Shown: positions 1 through 5,998, counted from the stretch's first letter. The stretch: 15,992 nucleotides of DNA from Candidatus Saccharimonadota bacterium (GCA_030536095.1 JAUNQQ010000014.1:1-15992); one strand, 5' to 3'. Made by a program: numbers and translations. Notes: generated from the sequence alone by a model not told the origin.

Positions 1-38
1 GTCTTTATGCCCGATTTTTCATCCGCATTTTTATCCAT
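1..38 (-). CDS. 5' end of a leftward gene, cut by the window edge
   Basis: Only the first 12 codons are present (MDKNADEKSGIK), read leftward from an ATG at 38. The start is supported by a perfect TATAAT on the same strand at 50-45 with an extended -10 TG, leaving exactly six bases before the ATG. The same layout occurs before smpB and the glycosyltransferase gene in this window, so the mRNA probably begins at or next to the AUG. The GGAGG-like sequence nearby lies upstream of the -10 and cannot be a ribosome binding site. The product cannot be identified; the visible residues are hydrophilic and charged. Confidence 0.5.
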   Translation of the reverse strand, partial: MDKNADEKSGIK

Positions 39-44
39 ATTTCC

Positions 45-53
45 ATTATATCA
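45..53 (-). promoter_or_regulatory. Extended -10 promoter of the left-edge gene (leaderless)
   Basis: The minus strand reads TGA-TATAAT, then six bases (GGAAAT), then ATG. With transcription starting about seven bases past the -10, the first nucleotide would be the A of the start codon. No good -35 is visible, which fits an extended -10 promoter. Confidence 0.55.
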
Positions 54-519
54 CAATCCACCTCCTCGCACTAATATTTCCCAATTATTCAAAAGCAAAA
101 TCGAAAATTAAGTTAAACCAACAAGATATGGTTACCATATGGACGAGCAAGCACAAAAACACCCAAAATGGCATCTTTTTACTTCGATAACTAGATCGAC
201 AGGATTAGGACTTCACTTCGCAAAATTCTTCCACTCTTCCTTACCCGCTCTTATTCACTTCCTCGGATAGTCAAACCTACGGTTCTCACCTTTATATTTC
301 TCAAACAAAACAAATCAAGTAGGTATCAACAATCAACAAAGAAGATATCAATTCTCGATAGCCAAACAGCTTCAATCCAAAAAAATTATACACCAACCCA
401 GTTGCTTATATTGTATCACGCAAATGCCATTTTATCGCTTGTTGTTGATATAACTAACAAAAAATAAGAGAGACATAATAAAATTATGTTAAATCATGAA
501 TCATACAAAATTAACAACA
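54..519. other. Gene-poor AT-rich intergenic stretch
   Basis: No open frame with a ribosome binding site is visible on either strand. The stretch holds a near-perfect palindrome at 126-140 (ATATGGT-T-ACCATAT), one copy of a degenerate intergenic repeat at 191-288, and AT-rich sequence with no recognisable RNA gene up to the terminator at 520-553. A protein-binding role for the palindrome is possible but unsupported. Confidence 0.5.
191..288. repeat. Degenerate intergenic repeat, copy 1
   Basis: The block starts CTAGATCG and ends with the 15-mer AACCTACGGTTCTCA; the same two ends bound copy 2 at 1117-1241. Just inside the right end both copies also share an ACTTCCT/GACTCCT-like stretch and a GTC before the 15-mer. 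The middle differs in sequence and length (98 versus 125 bases). This copy lacks the AT-rich hairpin found in copy 2. It is probably an eroded member of a dispersed non-coding element family. Confidence 0.4.
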
Positions 520-553
520 AAAAAACAATAGCCATAATACTTATGGCTATTGT
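520..553 (-). terminator. Rho-independent terminator of the 572-976 gene
   Basis: Perfect 13-bp inverted repeat (arms 525-537 and 541-553, 3-base loop). On the minus strand it is followed by a run of T. It lies about 20 bases past the stop codon of the leftward membrane protein gene, so it ends that transcript. Confidence 0.85.
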
Positions 554-571
554 AGATAAGGCAATACTTAC

Positions 572-976
572 TTATTTCCCTCCTTTTCTCACCTGCGCAA
601 GATAGTAAAGTCCTATCGTATCAACGATAAAATCAAGCGACAACAATCCCGTCACGCCCGTCTTTGTTGTAAAGAACGTCGCAATTGCGCTAACGATACC
701 TAAAATCAATAGAACTCCATAAAGCGTCCCGTCACTTTTCTTATCTGCCACCCTCCTCGCCAACCAGAAATACCACAAATTAAGTAGTATCACCACCCCG
801 GCCGAAGTACCAAGTTTAATCATCCCATCATTGCCGCCCAGACTTTCCCTAAGACCATTAGCAAGTTCCGGCACAACAAAACAGATAATTGTCCCGATGC
901 CATAAAATGCGGCCATAATGATATAAATCCAGCTAAACGATTTCATCGTTTCGTATGGCGTTCTCTTTTTTGACAT
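572..976 (-). CDS. Small four-helix membrane protein of unknown function
   Basis: 134 residues, family not recognised. The sequence shows four hydrophobic segments at about residues 15-37, 57-73, 84-101 and 108-127, joined by short polar loops, with a basic N-terminus (SKKR) and a basic C-terminus (VRKGGK). This predicts an inner-membrane protein with both ends probably in the cytoplasm. The start is well supported: AAAGGAG sits just upstream of the ATG, and a consensus-like promoter lies at 1041-1012. A strong terminator follows the stop, so the gene is monocistronic. It is flanked on both sides by copies of the same intergenic repeat (191-288 and 1117-1241), which could mean the segment moved as a unit or simply that the repeat favours long spacers. 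No catalytic motif is visible, so a transport or sensor role would be a guess. Confidence 0.8.
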   Translation of the reverse strand: MSKKRTPYETMKSFSWIYIIMAAFYGIGTIICFVVPELANGLRESLGGNDGMIKLGTSAGVVILLNLWYFWLARRVADKKSDGTLYGVLLILGIVSAIATFFTTKTGVTGLLSLDFIVDTIGLYYLAQVRKGGK

Positions 977-1011
977 TTATTACTCCTTTATTTTAAGTAC
1001 CTTATGCTTTT

Positions 1012-1041
1012 ATTATACCCCCTCCCCCCGACAAAAGTCAA
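1012..1041 (-). promoter_or_regulatory. Sigma70-type promoter of the 572-976 gene
   Basis: On the minus strand TTGACT (1041-1036) is followed after 18 bases by TATAAT (1017-1012). The spacer is unusually G-rich. The predicted transcript starts near 1005, giving a leader of about 30 bases that contains the AAAGGAG ribosome binding site. Confidence 0.75.
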
Positions 1042-1116
1042 GACAACCTTTAAAAGATGAAATTTTATGCAACAAGCGCTTAAAAAGGCCCTTTAGGTCA
1101 CCTATTTTAACCTTAG

Positions 1117-1241
1117 CTAGATCGGCAAAATCCAGCTGGCACGCTTCGCGCGCTAGCCTACGCGGGGCGTCGCCTCAAAAAATCTAAAATAAATTTTAGA
1201 TTTTTACTCGACTCCTACCGTGTCCGAACCTACGGTTCTCA
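1117..1241. repeat. Degenerate intergenic repeat, copy 2, with internal AT-rich hairpin
   Basis: Bounded by CTAGATCG at the left and AACCTACGGTTCTCA at the right, as in copy 1 (191-288). The interior carries a GC-rich stretch (GGGCGTCGCCTC) followed by an AT-rich inverted repeat at 1178-1205 and ACTCG. A similar order (GGCGTCGC, CTC, hairpin with AAAAT/ATTTT arms, CTCG) is seen on the opposite strand in the nrdD-nrdG spacer near 9779-9878. No coding frame is seen. Confidence 0.4.
1178..1205. other. AT-rich 12-bp hairpin inside the repeat
   Basis: Perfect 12-bp arms AAAAATCTAAAA and TTTTAGATTTTT with a 4-base loop. The arms end in A5 and T5, so an RNA from either strand would carry a hairpin running straight into U residues. 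It might act as a weak bidirectional terminator, but the stem has only one G-C pair. Confidence 0.4.
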
Positions 1242-1260
1242 TCTCGCATTCCTATCCGAT

Positions 1261-1300
1261 AAGAAACATCCTCCAACCATTAGGTTGGAGGATGTTTCTT
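1261..1300 (-). other. Perfect 18-bp hairpin abutting the 3' end of tRNA-Gln
   Basis: Arms 1261-1278 and 1283-1300 are perfectly complementary, with an ATTA loop. The right arm ends on the last base of the encoded CCA of the leftward tRNA-Gln. No T-run follows on the minus strand, so it is not a standard intrinsic terminator. It may protect the tRNA precursor end, guide 3' processing, or terminate without a U-tract. Confidence 0.6.
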
Positions 1301-1374
1301 GGCTGGACCGGCAGGATTCGAACCTGCGAATGACGGGACCAAAACCCGTTGCCTTACCACTTGGCGACGGTCCA
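1300..1374 (-). tRNA. tRNA-Gln (anticodon UUG)
   Basis: A full cloverleaf reads on the minus strand: the acceptor TGGACCG pairs with CGGTCCA, the D stem is GCC/GGC, the anticodon stem ACGGG/CCCGT encloses a loop with TTG at positions 34-36, and the T arm is GCAGG-TTCGAAT-CCTGC. The discriminator base is G and the 3' CCA is encoded. The 18-bp hairpin described above starts directly at its 3' end. Confidence 0.95.
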
Positions 1375-1385
1375 ATATAACTATT

Positions 1386-1394
1386 ATTCTAGCA
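1386..1394 (-). promoter_or_regulatory. Extended -10 promoter of tRNA-Gln
   Basis: The minus strand reads TGC-TAGAAT at 1394-1386, about 11 bases before the mature tRNA 5' end. This leaves only a few bases of 5' leader for RNase P. No clear -35 is seen. Confidence 0.5.
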
Positions 1395-1452
1395 TATATC
1401 CGATAAAAATAAAATACTATTCCACTTAAAAATCCCCCACACCCTTATTTTA

Positions 1453-1461
1453 TGCTATAAT
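1453..1461 (+). promoter_or_regulatory. Extended -10 promoter of the smpB operon (leaderless)
   Basis: TGC-TATAAT is followed by six bases (TACCCT) and the ATG of smpB. No Shine-Dalgarno sequence fits between the -10 and the start, so the operon's mRNA should begin at or beside the AUG. Confidence 0.65.
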
Positions 1462-1467
1462 TACCCT

Positions 1468-1893
1468 ATGAAGAAAAAGAAAACTCCCAGCACTACTACT
1501 CTAAATCGTCGCGCCTCTTTCGACTACTTTCTTTCTGACGACCTGACTGTTGGTATGTCGCTCACAGGACCCGAAGTCCGAAAAATCCGCGACCATCACG
1601 TCCAGCTAAAAGGCAGCTTTATCACCATAAAAAATCATGAGCTCTGGCTAAATAACCTCACACTCGGCTCAGAAGTCGCTCGCAATATCCGTCTTCTCGC
1701 CACTAAGAAACAAATCTCCGACCTTGAAAAACGTAAGGAATCCGGTATGACTATTGTTCCAACAAAACTCCTTGCCGGTGGTCGCCATATAAAACTTGTC
1801 ATTGCTCTCGGAAAAGGGAAGAAGTCCTACGATAAGCGCCATACTATTAAGAAAAAAGACCTTGATCGTGAGGCCGCCCGGAGACTGACCTAA
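1468..1893 (+). CDS. smpB: SsrA-binding protein SmpB
   Basis: 141 residues, slightly shorter than the usual 150-160. SmpB binds tmRNA and delivers it to stalled ribosomes, where it stands in for the missing codon-anticodon part during trans-translation. Family signatures are visible: a basic N-terminus, NRRASFDYFL (near residue 13), GMSLTGPEVRKIR, the LLATKKQISDLEK helix region, GMTIVPTKL, and the C-terminal VIALGKGKKSYDKRHTIKKKDLDRE block that in the family binds rRNA and tmRNA. The family's H-x-x-PY segment is replaced (LNNLTLGSEV) and the C-terminal tail is short. The start follows a TATAAT by six bases, so translation is probably leaderless. The stop overlaps the next start by one base (TAATG), coupling it to the ExoIII gene. 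No tmRNA gene was recognised in this window. Confidence 0.93.
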   Translation: MKKKKTPSTTTLNRRASFDYFLSDDLTVGMSLTGPEVRKIRDHHVQLKGSFITIKNHELWLNNLTLGSEVARNIRLLATKKQISDLEKRKESGMTIVPTKLLAGGRHIKLVIALGKGKKSYDKRHTIKKKDLDREAARRLT

Positions 1894-2717
1894 TGAAACC
1901 TACTAAAAAATCTTACAACATCTTTTCCTGGAATGTCAACGGTATTCGCTCCGTCCTAAAAAAGGGTGCGCTCCAGAATTTAATAAGCACTTTTTCTCCC
2001 GAACTTCTCTGTCTTCAAGAAACCAAGGCGAAACCTGGTCAGGCTGAAACTGATTTTGAAAATTACGAAGAATTTTGGAATTCCGCCGACCGTCCCGGTT
2101 ATTCCGGCACTGCCACTTTTACCAAAATCCCCCCGCTCGAAGTAAATTCCGATTTTACCCCCGAAAAGCCCATCGAAGACACTTACGGCTCGCCACTTTC
2201 CGAAGGCCGCGTCCTCACGCTCGAACTTCCCGAATTCTATCTCGTTAACGTCTATGTCCCCAACTCAAAGCCCGACCTCTCTCGCCTTCCTCTTCGCAAA
2301 AATCTCTGGGGTCCAGCCTTTTCCGCTTTTCTCCGCGAGCTCGATTCTAAAAAGCCCGTCGTCGTTTGCGGTGATTTTAATGTCGCCCATAAAGAAATTG
2401 ACCTCGCTCGCCCGAATACTAATCATCATCATGCCGGCTTCACCGATGAAGAACGCGAAGATTTTACTAATCTTCTATCTAGTCAGACTTCCCAGGATAC
2501 ACCCTTCCTTCTCGATACTTTCCGCGAGAAACACCCCGAAAAAATCCAATATTCCTGGTGGTCACATTGGGGTCACGCCCGCGAAAATAATGTCGGCTGG
2601 CGGATTGATTATTTTCTCATTAGCTCCCGTCTCAAAAAACATCTCCTCTCCGCCACCATCCATGATGATATTCTCGGCTCCGACCATTGCCCTATTAGTA
2701 TTACTTTGGAGTTCTAA
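1893..2717 (+). CDS. xth: Exodeoxyribonuclease III / AP endonuclease (ExoIII family)
   Basis: 274 residues, a typical length. ExoIII-family enzymes cut the DNA backbone 5' to abasic sites and remove 3' blocking groups in base excision repair. The full endonuclease/exonuclease/phosphatase active site is visible: WNVNGIR (N14, N16), LQETK with the metal-binding Glu43, NVYVPNS with Tyr121, CGDFNVAH with Asp161 and Asn163, RIDYFL with Asp239, and the final GSDHCP with Asp264-His265. GYSGTATFTK and ARPNTNHHHAGFTDEER match substrate-binding loops of the family. The start shares a base with the smpB stop and the next gene begins two bases after its stop, so the three genes are one translationally coupled operon. 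Whether it is mainly an AP endonuclease or a 3' exonuclease cannot be decided from sequence. Confidence 0.93.
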   Translation: MKPTKKSYNIFSWNVNGIRSVLKKGALQNLISTFSPELLCLQETKAKPGQAETDFENYEEFWNSADRPGYSGTATFTKIPPLEVNSDFTPEKPIEDTYGSPLSEGRVLTLELPEFYLVNVYVPNSKPDLSRLPLRKNLWGPAFSAFLRELDSKKPVVVCGDFNVAHKEIDLARPNTNHHHAGFTDEEREDFTNLLSSQTSQDTPFLLDTFREKHPEKIQYSWWSHWGHARENNVGWRIDYFLISSRLKKHLLSATIHDDILGSDHCPISITLEF

Positions 2718-2719
2718 TT

Positions 2720-3565
2720 ATGTCTAATGATTTTGCTGAAATTTCACCTAAAAATCCTCGCTCTAGAAATTTTGCCGAAATTCCTAAAGATCTCGCTTAT
2801 TGGACAAAGCAGGAAAAGCCACTTTTTAACGATTATAAATGGAATATTCCCGAACAAAAATCCGGCTATGTCTCTATTCTTGGCGGAAATTCCAGTTCCT
2901 TTTCCGCCACCATAAAAATCGCCGAAGAACTCCTCTCTTCTTTTCCCATAAAAACCGCCGAAATCATCCTTCCCGATGCTCTGCGCAATAATCTCCCTCC
3001 GCTCGAAAACACTACTTTTCTCCCCTCGACCACTTCCGGCTCCTTCGGAAAGTCCCCACTCATTACCCAGACTCTCGAAAAATCCAACTTCATTTTCCTT
3101 ACTGGCGAACTCACCAAAAATTCCGAAACCACTGTCGCTCTCGCCGATTCCCTAAAACGTATCGACCTGCCCATCCTCCTCGCCCGCGACTCGCTCGACA
3201 CGCTCCTTCCCGAGATGTCTTCGCTCATAAACCACCCTCAGCTTTTCATTTTCGCCTCCCTCGCTCAGATCCAAAAACTCCTCCGCACACTCTATTACCC
3301 AAAAGTTCTTATGCTTTCTATGCCTCTCCTCTCTGTTATTGATACGCTCCACAAATTCACCCTCAGCTACCCCACCACTCTCATCACCTTCCATTCCGAC
3401 GAAATTATCATTGCAAATAGTGGCAAAATCATCACCACCAATATCTCCCTCACCAATTATTCTCCGCTTTCTCTCTGGTTCGGTTCTCTTGCCACAAAAA
3501 TTACCGCTCTAAATCTCTATAATCCTAAAAAACCACTCGAAGCCACCGCTGCCGCTCTTTTCTAA
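2720..3565 (+). CDS. Degenerate NAD(P)HX-dehydratase-like (ribokinase-fold) protein
   Basis: 281 residues, not confidently recognised. The order of motifs recalls ADP/ATP-dependent NAD(P)HX dehydratase (YjeF C-terminal domain): GYVSILGGNSS near residue 49 resembles the early G-x-x-x-I-I-G-G-S strand-loop, NFIFLTGEL resembles the strand before the AIVIGPGLG loop, LPILLARDSLDTL resembles P-x-V-L-D-A-D-A-L, and GSLATKITALNLYNPKKPLEATAAALF at the end resembles the GSGDVLAG...P-x-E-A-A helix region. The catalytic GSGD is replaced by FGSL and the DAD by ARD, so dehydratase activity is doubtful. In the family the enzyme repairs hydrated NAD(P)H. The gene starts two bases after the ExoIII stop and ends the operon. 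It could also be an unrelated Rossmann-like protein; the fold assignment is inference. Confidence 0.6.
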   Translation: MSNDFAEISPKNPRSRNFAEIPKDLAYWTKQEKPLFNDYKWNIPEQKSGYVSILGGNSSSFSATIKIAEELLSSFPIKTAEIILPDALRNNLPPLENTTFLPSTTSGSFGKSPLITQTLEKSNFIFLTGELTKNSETTVALADSLKRIDLPILLARDSLDTLLPEMSSLINHPQLFIFASLAQIQKLLRTLYYPKVLMLSMPLLSVIDTLHKFTLSYPTTLITFHSDEIIIANSGKIITTNISLTNYSPLSLWFGSLATKITALNLYNPKKPLEATAAALF

Positions 3566-3568
3566 TAT

Positions 3569-3599
3569 GAAAAGCGGACGCCTTCGCGCCCGCTATAAA
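3569..3599 (-). terminator. Hairpin between convergent genes, probable terminator
   Basis: Arms 3573-3581 (AGCGGACGC) and 3586-3594 (GCGCCCGCT) with a CTTC loop. Read on the minus strand the single mismatch becomes a G-U pair and the stem runs into CTTTT, so it best fits the end of the leftward CDP-alcohol phosphatidyltransferase. On the plus strand there is an A·C mismatch and no T-run, though it may also stop the smpB operon. Confidence 0.6.
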
Positions 3600-3615
3600 A
3601 TCTTAGAAGTTAATA

Positions 3616-4212
3616 CTACTTAGTAAATCTCTGGCTCCACCTATCTTGCTTAAGCCGAAATATCGCCACCCCAATCATTACATATAGAATAAGAATCGCC
3701 ATATTGCACCAGAAACCCCAACCCGATGTAAACAGCGGCCAAACGATCGTAATTACCACCGCCGGAACATAAATTATCCGTCGCCGCCATACTGCAATCT
3801 TATCCGCTCGCGCTTTTTCGCCTCGCTGCGTCATCTCAATAGTAATAAACTCAACCGATGCCGCCGCCAACACACCAATTAATACTAGATTCCAAAATAA
3901 GAACATTGCCCACAAGTCTGATTGTGGCAAAGCCACCGTAACAATATACCATAATGTCACCCCAATTAGTAAAATATCAGACAATATATCGTATATTGTT
4001 GCATATTTCCGCCATGGATATTTTCCCGGCTCATCCGGATACCGCCATGTCCGCGCGGCAATTCCGTCGAACGCGTCGCATAATTCCGCAGCCAAAATCA
4101 CAAACGACGCCACACCCGTCGAAATATCTGGTCGCAGCCCTAGATAAAATATCACCACCGTCAGTATCAATTCTAAAATTGTTAAAAAATCCGCGATGTA
4201 ATACTTTTTCAT
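3616..4212 (-). CDS. CDP-alcohol phosphatidyltransferase family protein
   Basis: 198 residues from the chosen ATG at 4212. Enzymes of this family swap the CMP of a CDP-alcohol for another alcohol at the membrane, making phospholipids such as phosphatidylglycerol-phosphate or phosphatidylinositol-phosphate. The signature D-x2-D-G-x2-A-R...G-x3-D-x3-D is recognisable as D46-AF-D49-G50-IA-A53-R54 ... A71-TIY-D75-ILS-D79. All four aspartates remain, the usual Gly is Ala71, and the A-R to Gly spacing is 16 instead of 8, giving an extra basic/aromatic loop. Several hydrophobic segments fit a polytopic membrane enzyme. A longer reading from a TTG at 4239 is possible, but GGGGGAG just before the ATG and an extended -10 at 4252-4244 favour 4212. 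The alcohol substrate cannot be read from sequence. Confidence 0.82.
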   Translation of the reverse strand: MKKYYIADFLTILELILTVVIFYLGLRPDISTGVASFVILAAELCDAFDGIAARTWRYPDEPGKYPWRKYATIYDILSDILLIGVTLWYIVTVALPQSDLWAMFLFWNLVLIGVLAAASVEFITIEMTQRGEKARADKIAVWRRRIIYVPAVVITIVWPLFTSGWGFWCNMAILILYVMIGVAIFRLKQDRWSQRFTK

Positions 4213-4243
4213 ACTCTCCCCCTTCTTTTTACTCGCCAACTAT

Positions 4244-4252
4244 ATAATACCA
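4244..4252 (-). promoter_or_regulatory. Extended -10 promoter of the CDP-alcohol phosphatidyltransferase gene
   Basis: The minus strand reads TGG-TATTAT. The predicted start near 4237 leaves a 25-base leader with a G-rich Shine-Dalgarno before the ATG at 4212, and would exclude most of the longer TTG-initiated reading. Confidence 0.5.
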
Positions 4253-4331
4253 CAAAACTATGATTTTGTAAACCCCTACATCCATCATATTCTCAATATC
4301 TTGTAATGGCGCAATAATAAGCATAAACGTA

Positions 4332-4360
4332 TTGACAAAAAGCGCCTCTCGTGTTATAAT
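4332..4360 (+). promoter_or_regulatory. Perfect consensus sigma70 promoter
   Basis: TTGACA at 4332-4337, a 17-base spacer, and TATAAT at 4355-4360 with an extended -10 TG. This is a full consensus match and one of the strongest promoters in the window. It drives the 86-codon gene at 4420 with a leader of about 52 bases. Confidence 0.9.
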
Positions 4361-4405
4361 AGAGTCAGAAAATTGGGGGCGCACATTAAGATACCTCCTA
4401 TAGCA

Positions 4406-4419
4406 GAAAGGATCCTTTC
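4406..4419 (+). promoter_or_regulatory. 14-bp palindrome covering the ribosome binding site
   Basis: GAAAGGATCCTTTC is perfectly self-complementary and ends at the base before the ATG. It contains the Shine-Dalgarno AAAGGA with a 7-base spacing. In RNA it can form a small 5-bp hairpin that would hide the ribosome binding site; as DNA it could be an operator. Neither role is proven. Confidence 0.45.
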
Positions 4420-4680
4420 ATGACCACTCATACTGCCACTGTCCGCAACATCCAGCTCGCCCAAGGTCAGCGCCCCACTCGTCGCCAGACAAGCAGCAAC
4501 CACGACTATGAGGCGAAGCACGCCGACCGCATTCAGCGCCGTCGCGAAGCCGAGCAAGTTCGCCGCAACCACACTATCATTATGGCTGCGGTTATAATCG
4601 CCGTAACATTCATCGCCGCATCCGCCTCGCTCGCCGAGCACTTCCTTTGGATTCTGGCGATGGCCTTCTCCGCCTGCTAG
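4420..4680 (+). CDS. Small basic protein with a C-terminal membrane segment
   Basis: 86 residues, family not recognised. The first 50 residues are hydrophilic and strongly basic (RPTRRQ, RIQRRREAEQVRRN), likely cytoplasmic and able to bind nucleic acid or acidic lipid. The rest is hydrophobic: about residues 52-70 (IIMAAVIIAVTFIAASAS) form a clear transmembrane helix, and a second hydrophobic stretch (HFLWILAMAFSAC) ends at the C-terminus, so it is tail-anchored or a short hairpin. The gene is its own transcription unit: perfect consensus promoter, AAAGGA ribosome binding site, and a strong terminator just past the stop. Such promoter strength for a small protein suggests an abundant product. 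No catalytic motif is seen. Confidence 0.75.
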   Translation: MTTHTATVRNIQLAQGQRPTRRQTSSNHDYEAKHADRIQRRREAEQVRRNHTIIMAAVIIAVTFIAASASLAEHFLWILAMAFSAC

Positions 4681-4692
4681 GAGGTTCACTCG

Positions 4693-4720
4693 TCCCCCTG
4701 ATACTTCAGGGGGATTTTTC
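4693..4720 (+). terminator. Rho-independent terminator of the 86-codon gene
   Basis: TCCCCCTGA-TACT-TCAGGGGGA followed by TTTTT. The stem lies over the last codons and stop of the opposing glycosyltransferase gene (stop at 4706-4708), so one stretch serves as terminator on one strand and coding sequence on the other. Confidence 0.9.
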
Positions 4721-5968
4721 TATTAGCTCCCGATACACCCCAATCATCCGCTTAATCCGCCGCGACTCCCGCACTTCATCTCTATGTTTCAATAAAACCT
4801 CCCTCATCTTCGCTACCTTCTCCGGATTTTTCGCAAGCTCATCCAACGCTGCCGCCACCTCCGTCTCACTCGCCGGCTTTCGCCCCCGACAAAAATCTCC
4901 ACTCTCCTTCCCCTTATTAAACTCCCCCACTAAAACATAACCACCTTCTGGCAAATTCTCCGTCAGATTTTTATCCACCAGCACCACCGGCATCCCCATC
5001 ACCTCCGCTTCATCAATCGTCAGCCCCTGCGTATCGTAATCATACGACATCATCGCTACCACATCATAATCTCGCATTTTGTCAATCATTTCATCGTATT
5101 CCACACCCCCATAAAACTCCGCATTTATCCCATTTTCCGCCACAAACTTTTCCGCCTGCTGTTTATCGCCCCCATCACCAAATACTCCCAAAAAATATTT
5201 TTCCTTCATCTCCTTCAGTGCCAGCAACAGCGCCATAATCCGCTTTTCCGGCGAAATTCGCGAATTCCACAAAATCCGTAGCTCGCCCCGCGACTTTTTC
5301 TTCTCCGCTTTTATCTTTTCTATCACTTCATCCGCCACCCCCGTCGGAATCGCCACAATCTTCCGCTTCACCCCATAATGCTCCAGCTTTTTTCGAAAAT
5401 GCTCCGATGGCGTAATCACCACATCCGCAAAATTTGCCTGATTCACCATCATTTCCCACATTTTCCGCTGCATATAATTTTTTGCCAAATAATCATCTCG
5501 TGATATTTTTACTATATACGGAATATAACGCTTTTGCGCAGTCGTAATCATCCATGCAACAAGACTCCTCAATCCTCTCGGTATATACGCCGTCAGTCCA
5601 ATATCTTCTCGCCCATGCATCGTCACCACTAGCGGAATCCGAAATCTTTTCGCTAGTCGCATTCCCGCCAGAGAACAGCTCGCTTCCCAATGCACATGAA
5701 TTATGTCATACTCCTTTCCAAAATCCGGAAATTGTTTTAGAATTTCTGTCTCCACTACCTCTGGCCTCTTCGCCACCGGCGACCCTGCAATTCTCAATTC
5801 CTTATGTGTCGCAATCAAAACCACCCGCGAATCCACACTCGCTTGCCCCGGGCAAAATATTTTTACTATATGCCCCTGTCGTTCTAATTCGTCCGCCTGC
5901 GCCCTAATTGCGTTCGGAATTCCACCTGTCGCATCAATATACGCATCCGTAAAAATCGCAATTTTCAT
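4706..5968 (-). CDS. GT4-family glycosyltransferase (GT-B fold)
   Basis: 420 residues. It resembles retaining nucleotide-sugar glycosyltransferases of family GT4, including bacterial diacylglycerol glucosyltransferases, which would make a membrane glycolipid; that acceptor is inference. N-terminal domain: MKIAIFTDAYIDATGGIPNA with the glycine loop at 15-16, then DIIHVHWEAS and VVTMHGRED. Linker and donor domain: ADVVITPSEHFRKKL, AIPTGV, LWNSRISPEKR with the phosphate-binding Arg237 and Lys242, LGVFGDGG, YGGVEYDEM, and GLTIDEAEVMGMPVV. In the usual E-x7-E motif the second Glu is present (E320) but the first position is Asp312. The ATG lies six bases past an extended -10, so translation is probably leaderless. 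It is divergent from metK with overlapping promoters and uses a TGA stop. Confidence 0.88.
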   Translation of the reverse strand: MKIAIFTDAYIDATGGIPNAIRAQADELERQGHIVKIFCPGQASVDSRVVLIATHKELRIAGSPVAKRPEVVETEILKQFPDFGKEYDIIHVHWEASCSLAGMRLAKRFRIPLVVTMHGREDIGLTAYIPRGLRSLVAWMITTAQKRYIPYIVKISRDDYLAKNYMQRKMWEMMVNQANFADVVITPSEHFRKKLEHYGVKRKIVAIPTGVADEVIEKIKAEKKKSRGELRILWNSRISPEKRIMALLLALKEMKEKYFLGVFGDGGDKQQAEKFVAENGINAEFYGGVEYDEMIDKMRDYDVVAMMSYDYDTQGLTIDEAEVMGMPVVLVDKNLTENLPEGGYVLVGEFNKGKESGDFCRGRKPASETEVAAALDELAKNPEKVAKMREVLLKHRDEVRESRRIKRMIGVYRELIEKSP

Positions 5969-5970
5969 AT

Positions 5971-5998
5971 TTACATTATATCATATTCGTGTTATGAT
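5971..5998 (+). promoter_or_regulatory. Promoter of metK
   Basis: TTACAT at 5971-5976, a 16-base spacer and TATGAT at 5993-5998, preceded by TG for an extended -10. Transcription would begin near 6005, giving metK an untranslated leader of about 225 bases. Confidence 0.6.
5975..5983 (-). promoter_or_regulatory. Extended -10 promoter of the glycosyltransferase gene (leaderless)
   Basis: The minus strand reads TGA-TATAAT, six bases (GTAAAT), then ATG. This repeats the layout seen at smpB and at the left edge. The element overlaps the -35 region of the divergent metK promoter, so the two promoters may compete for polymerase. Confidence 0.65.

Noticed and set aside
2254..2727. Second frame inside the ExoIII gene
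   Set aside because: Shadow frame; the ExoIII frame has every catalytic motif and the correct operon junctions.
4213..4239. TTG start at 4239 for the CDP-alcohol phosphatidyltransferase
   Set aside because: The ATG at 4212 has a G-rich Shine-Dalgarno and the predicted transcript start lies near 4237; the extra nine residues carry no family sequence. Not fully excluded.
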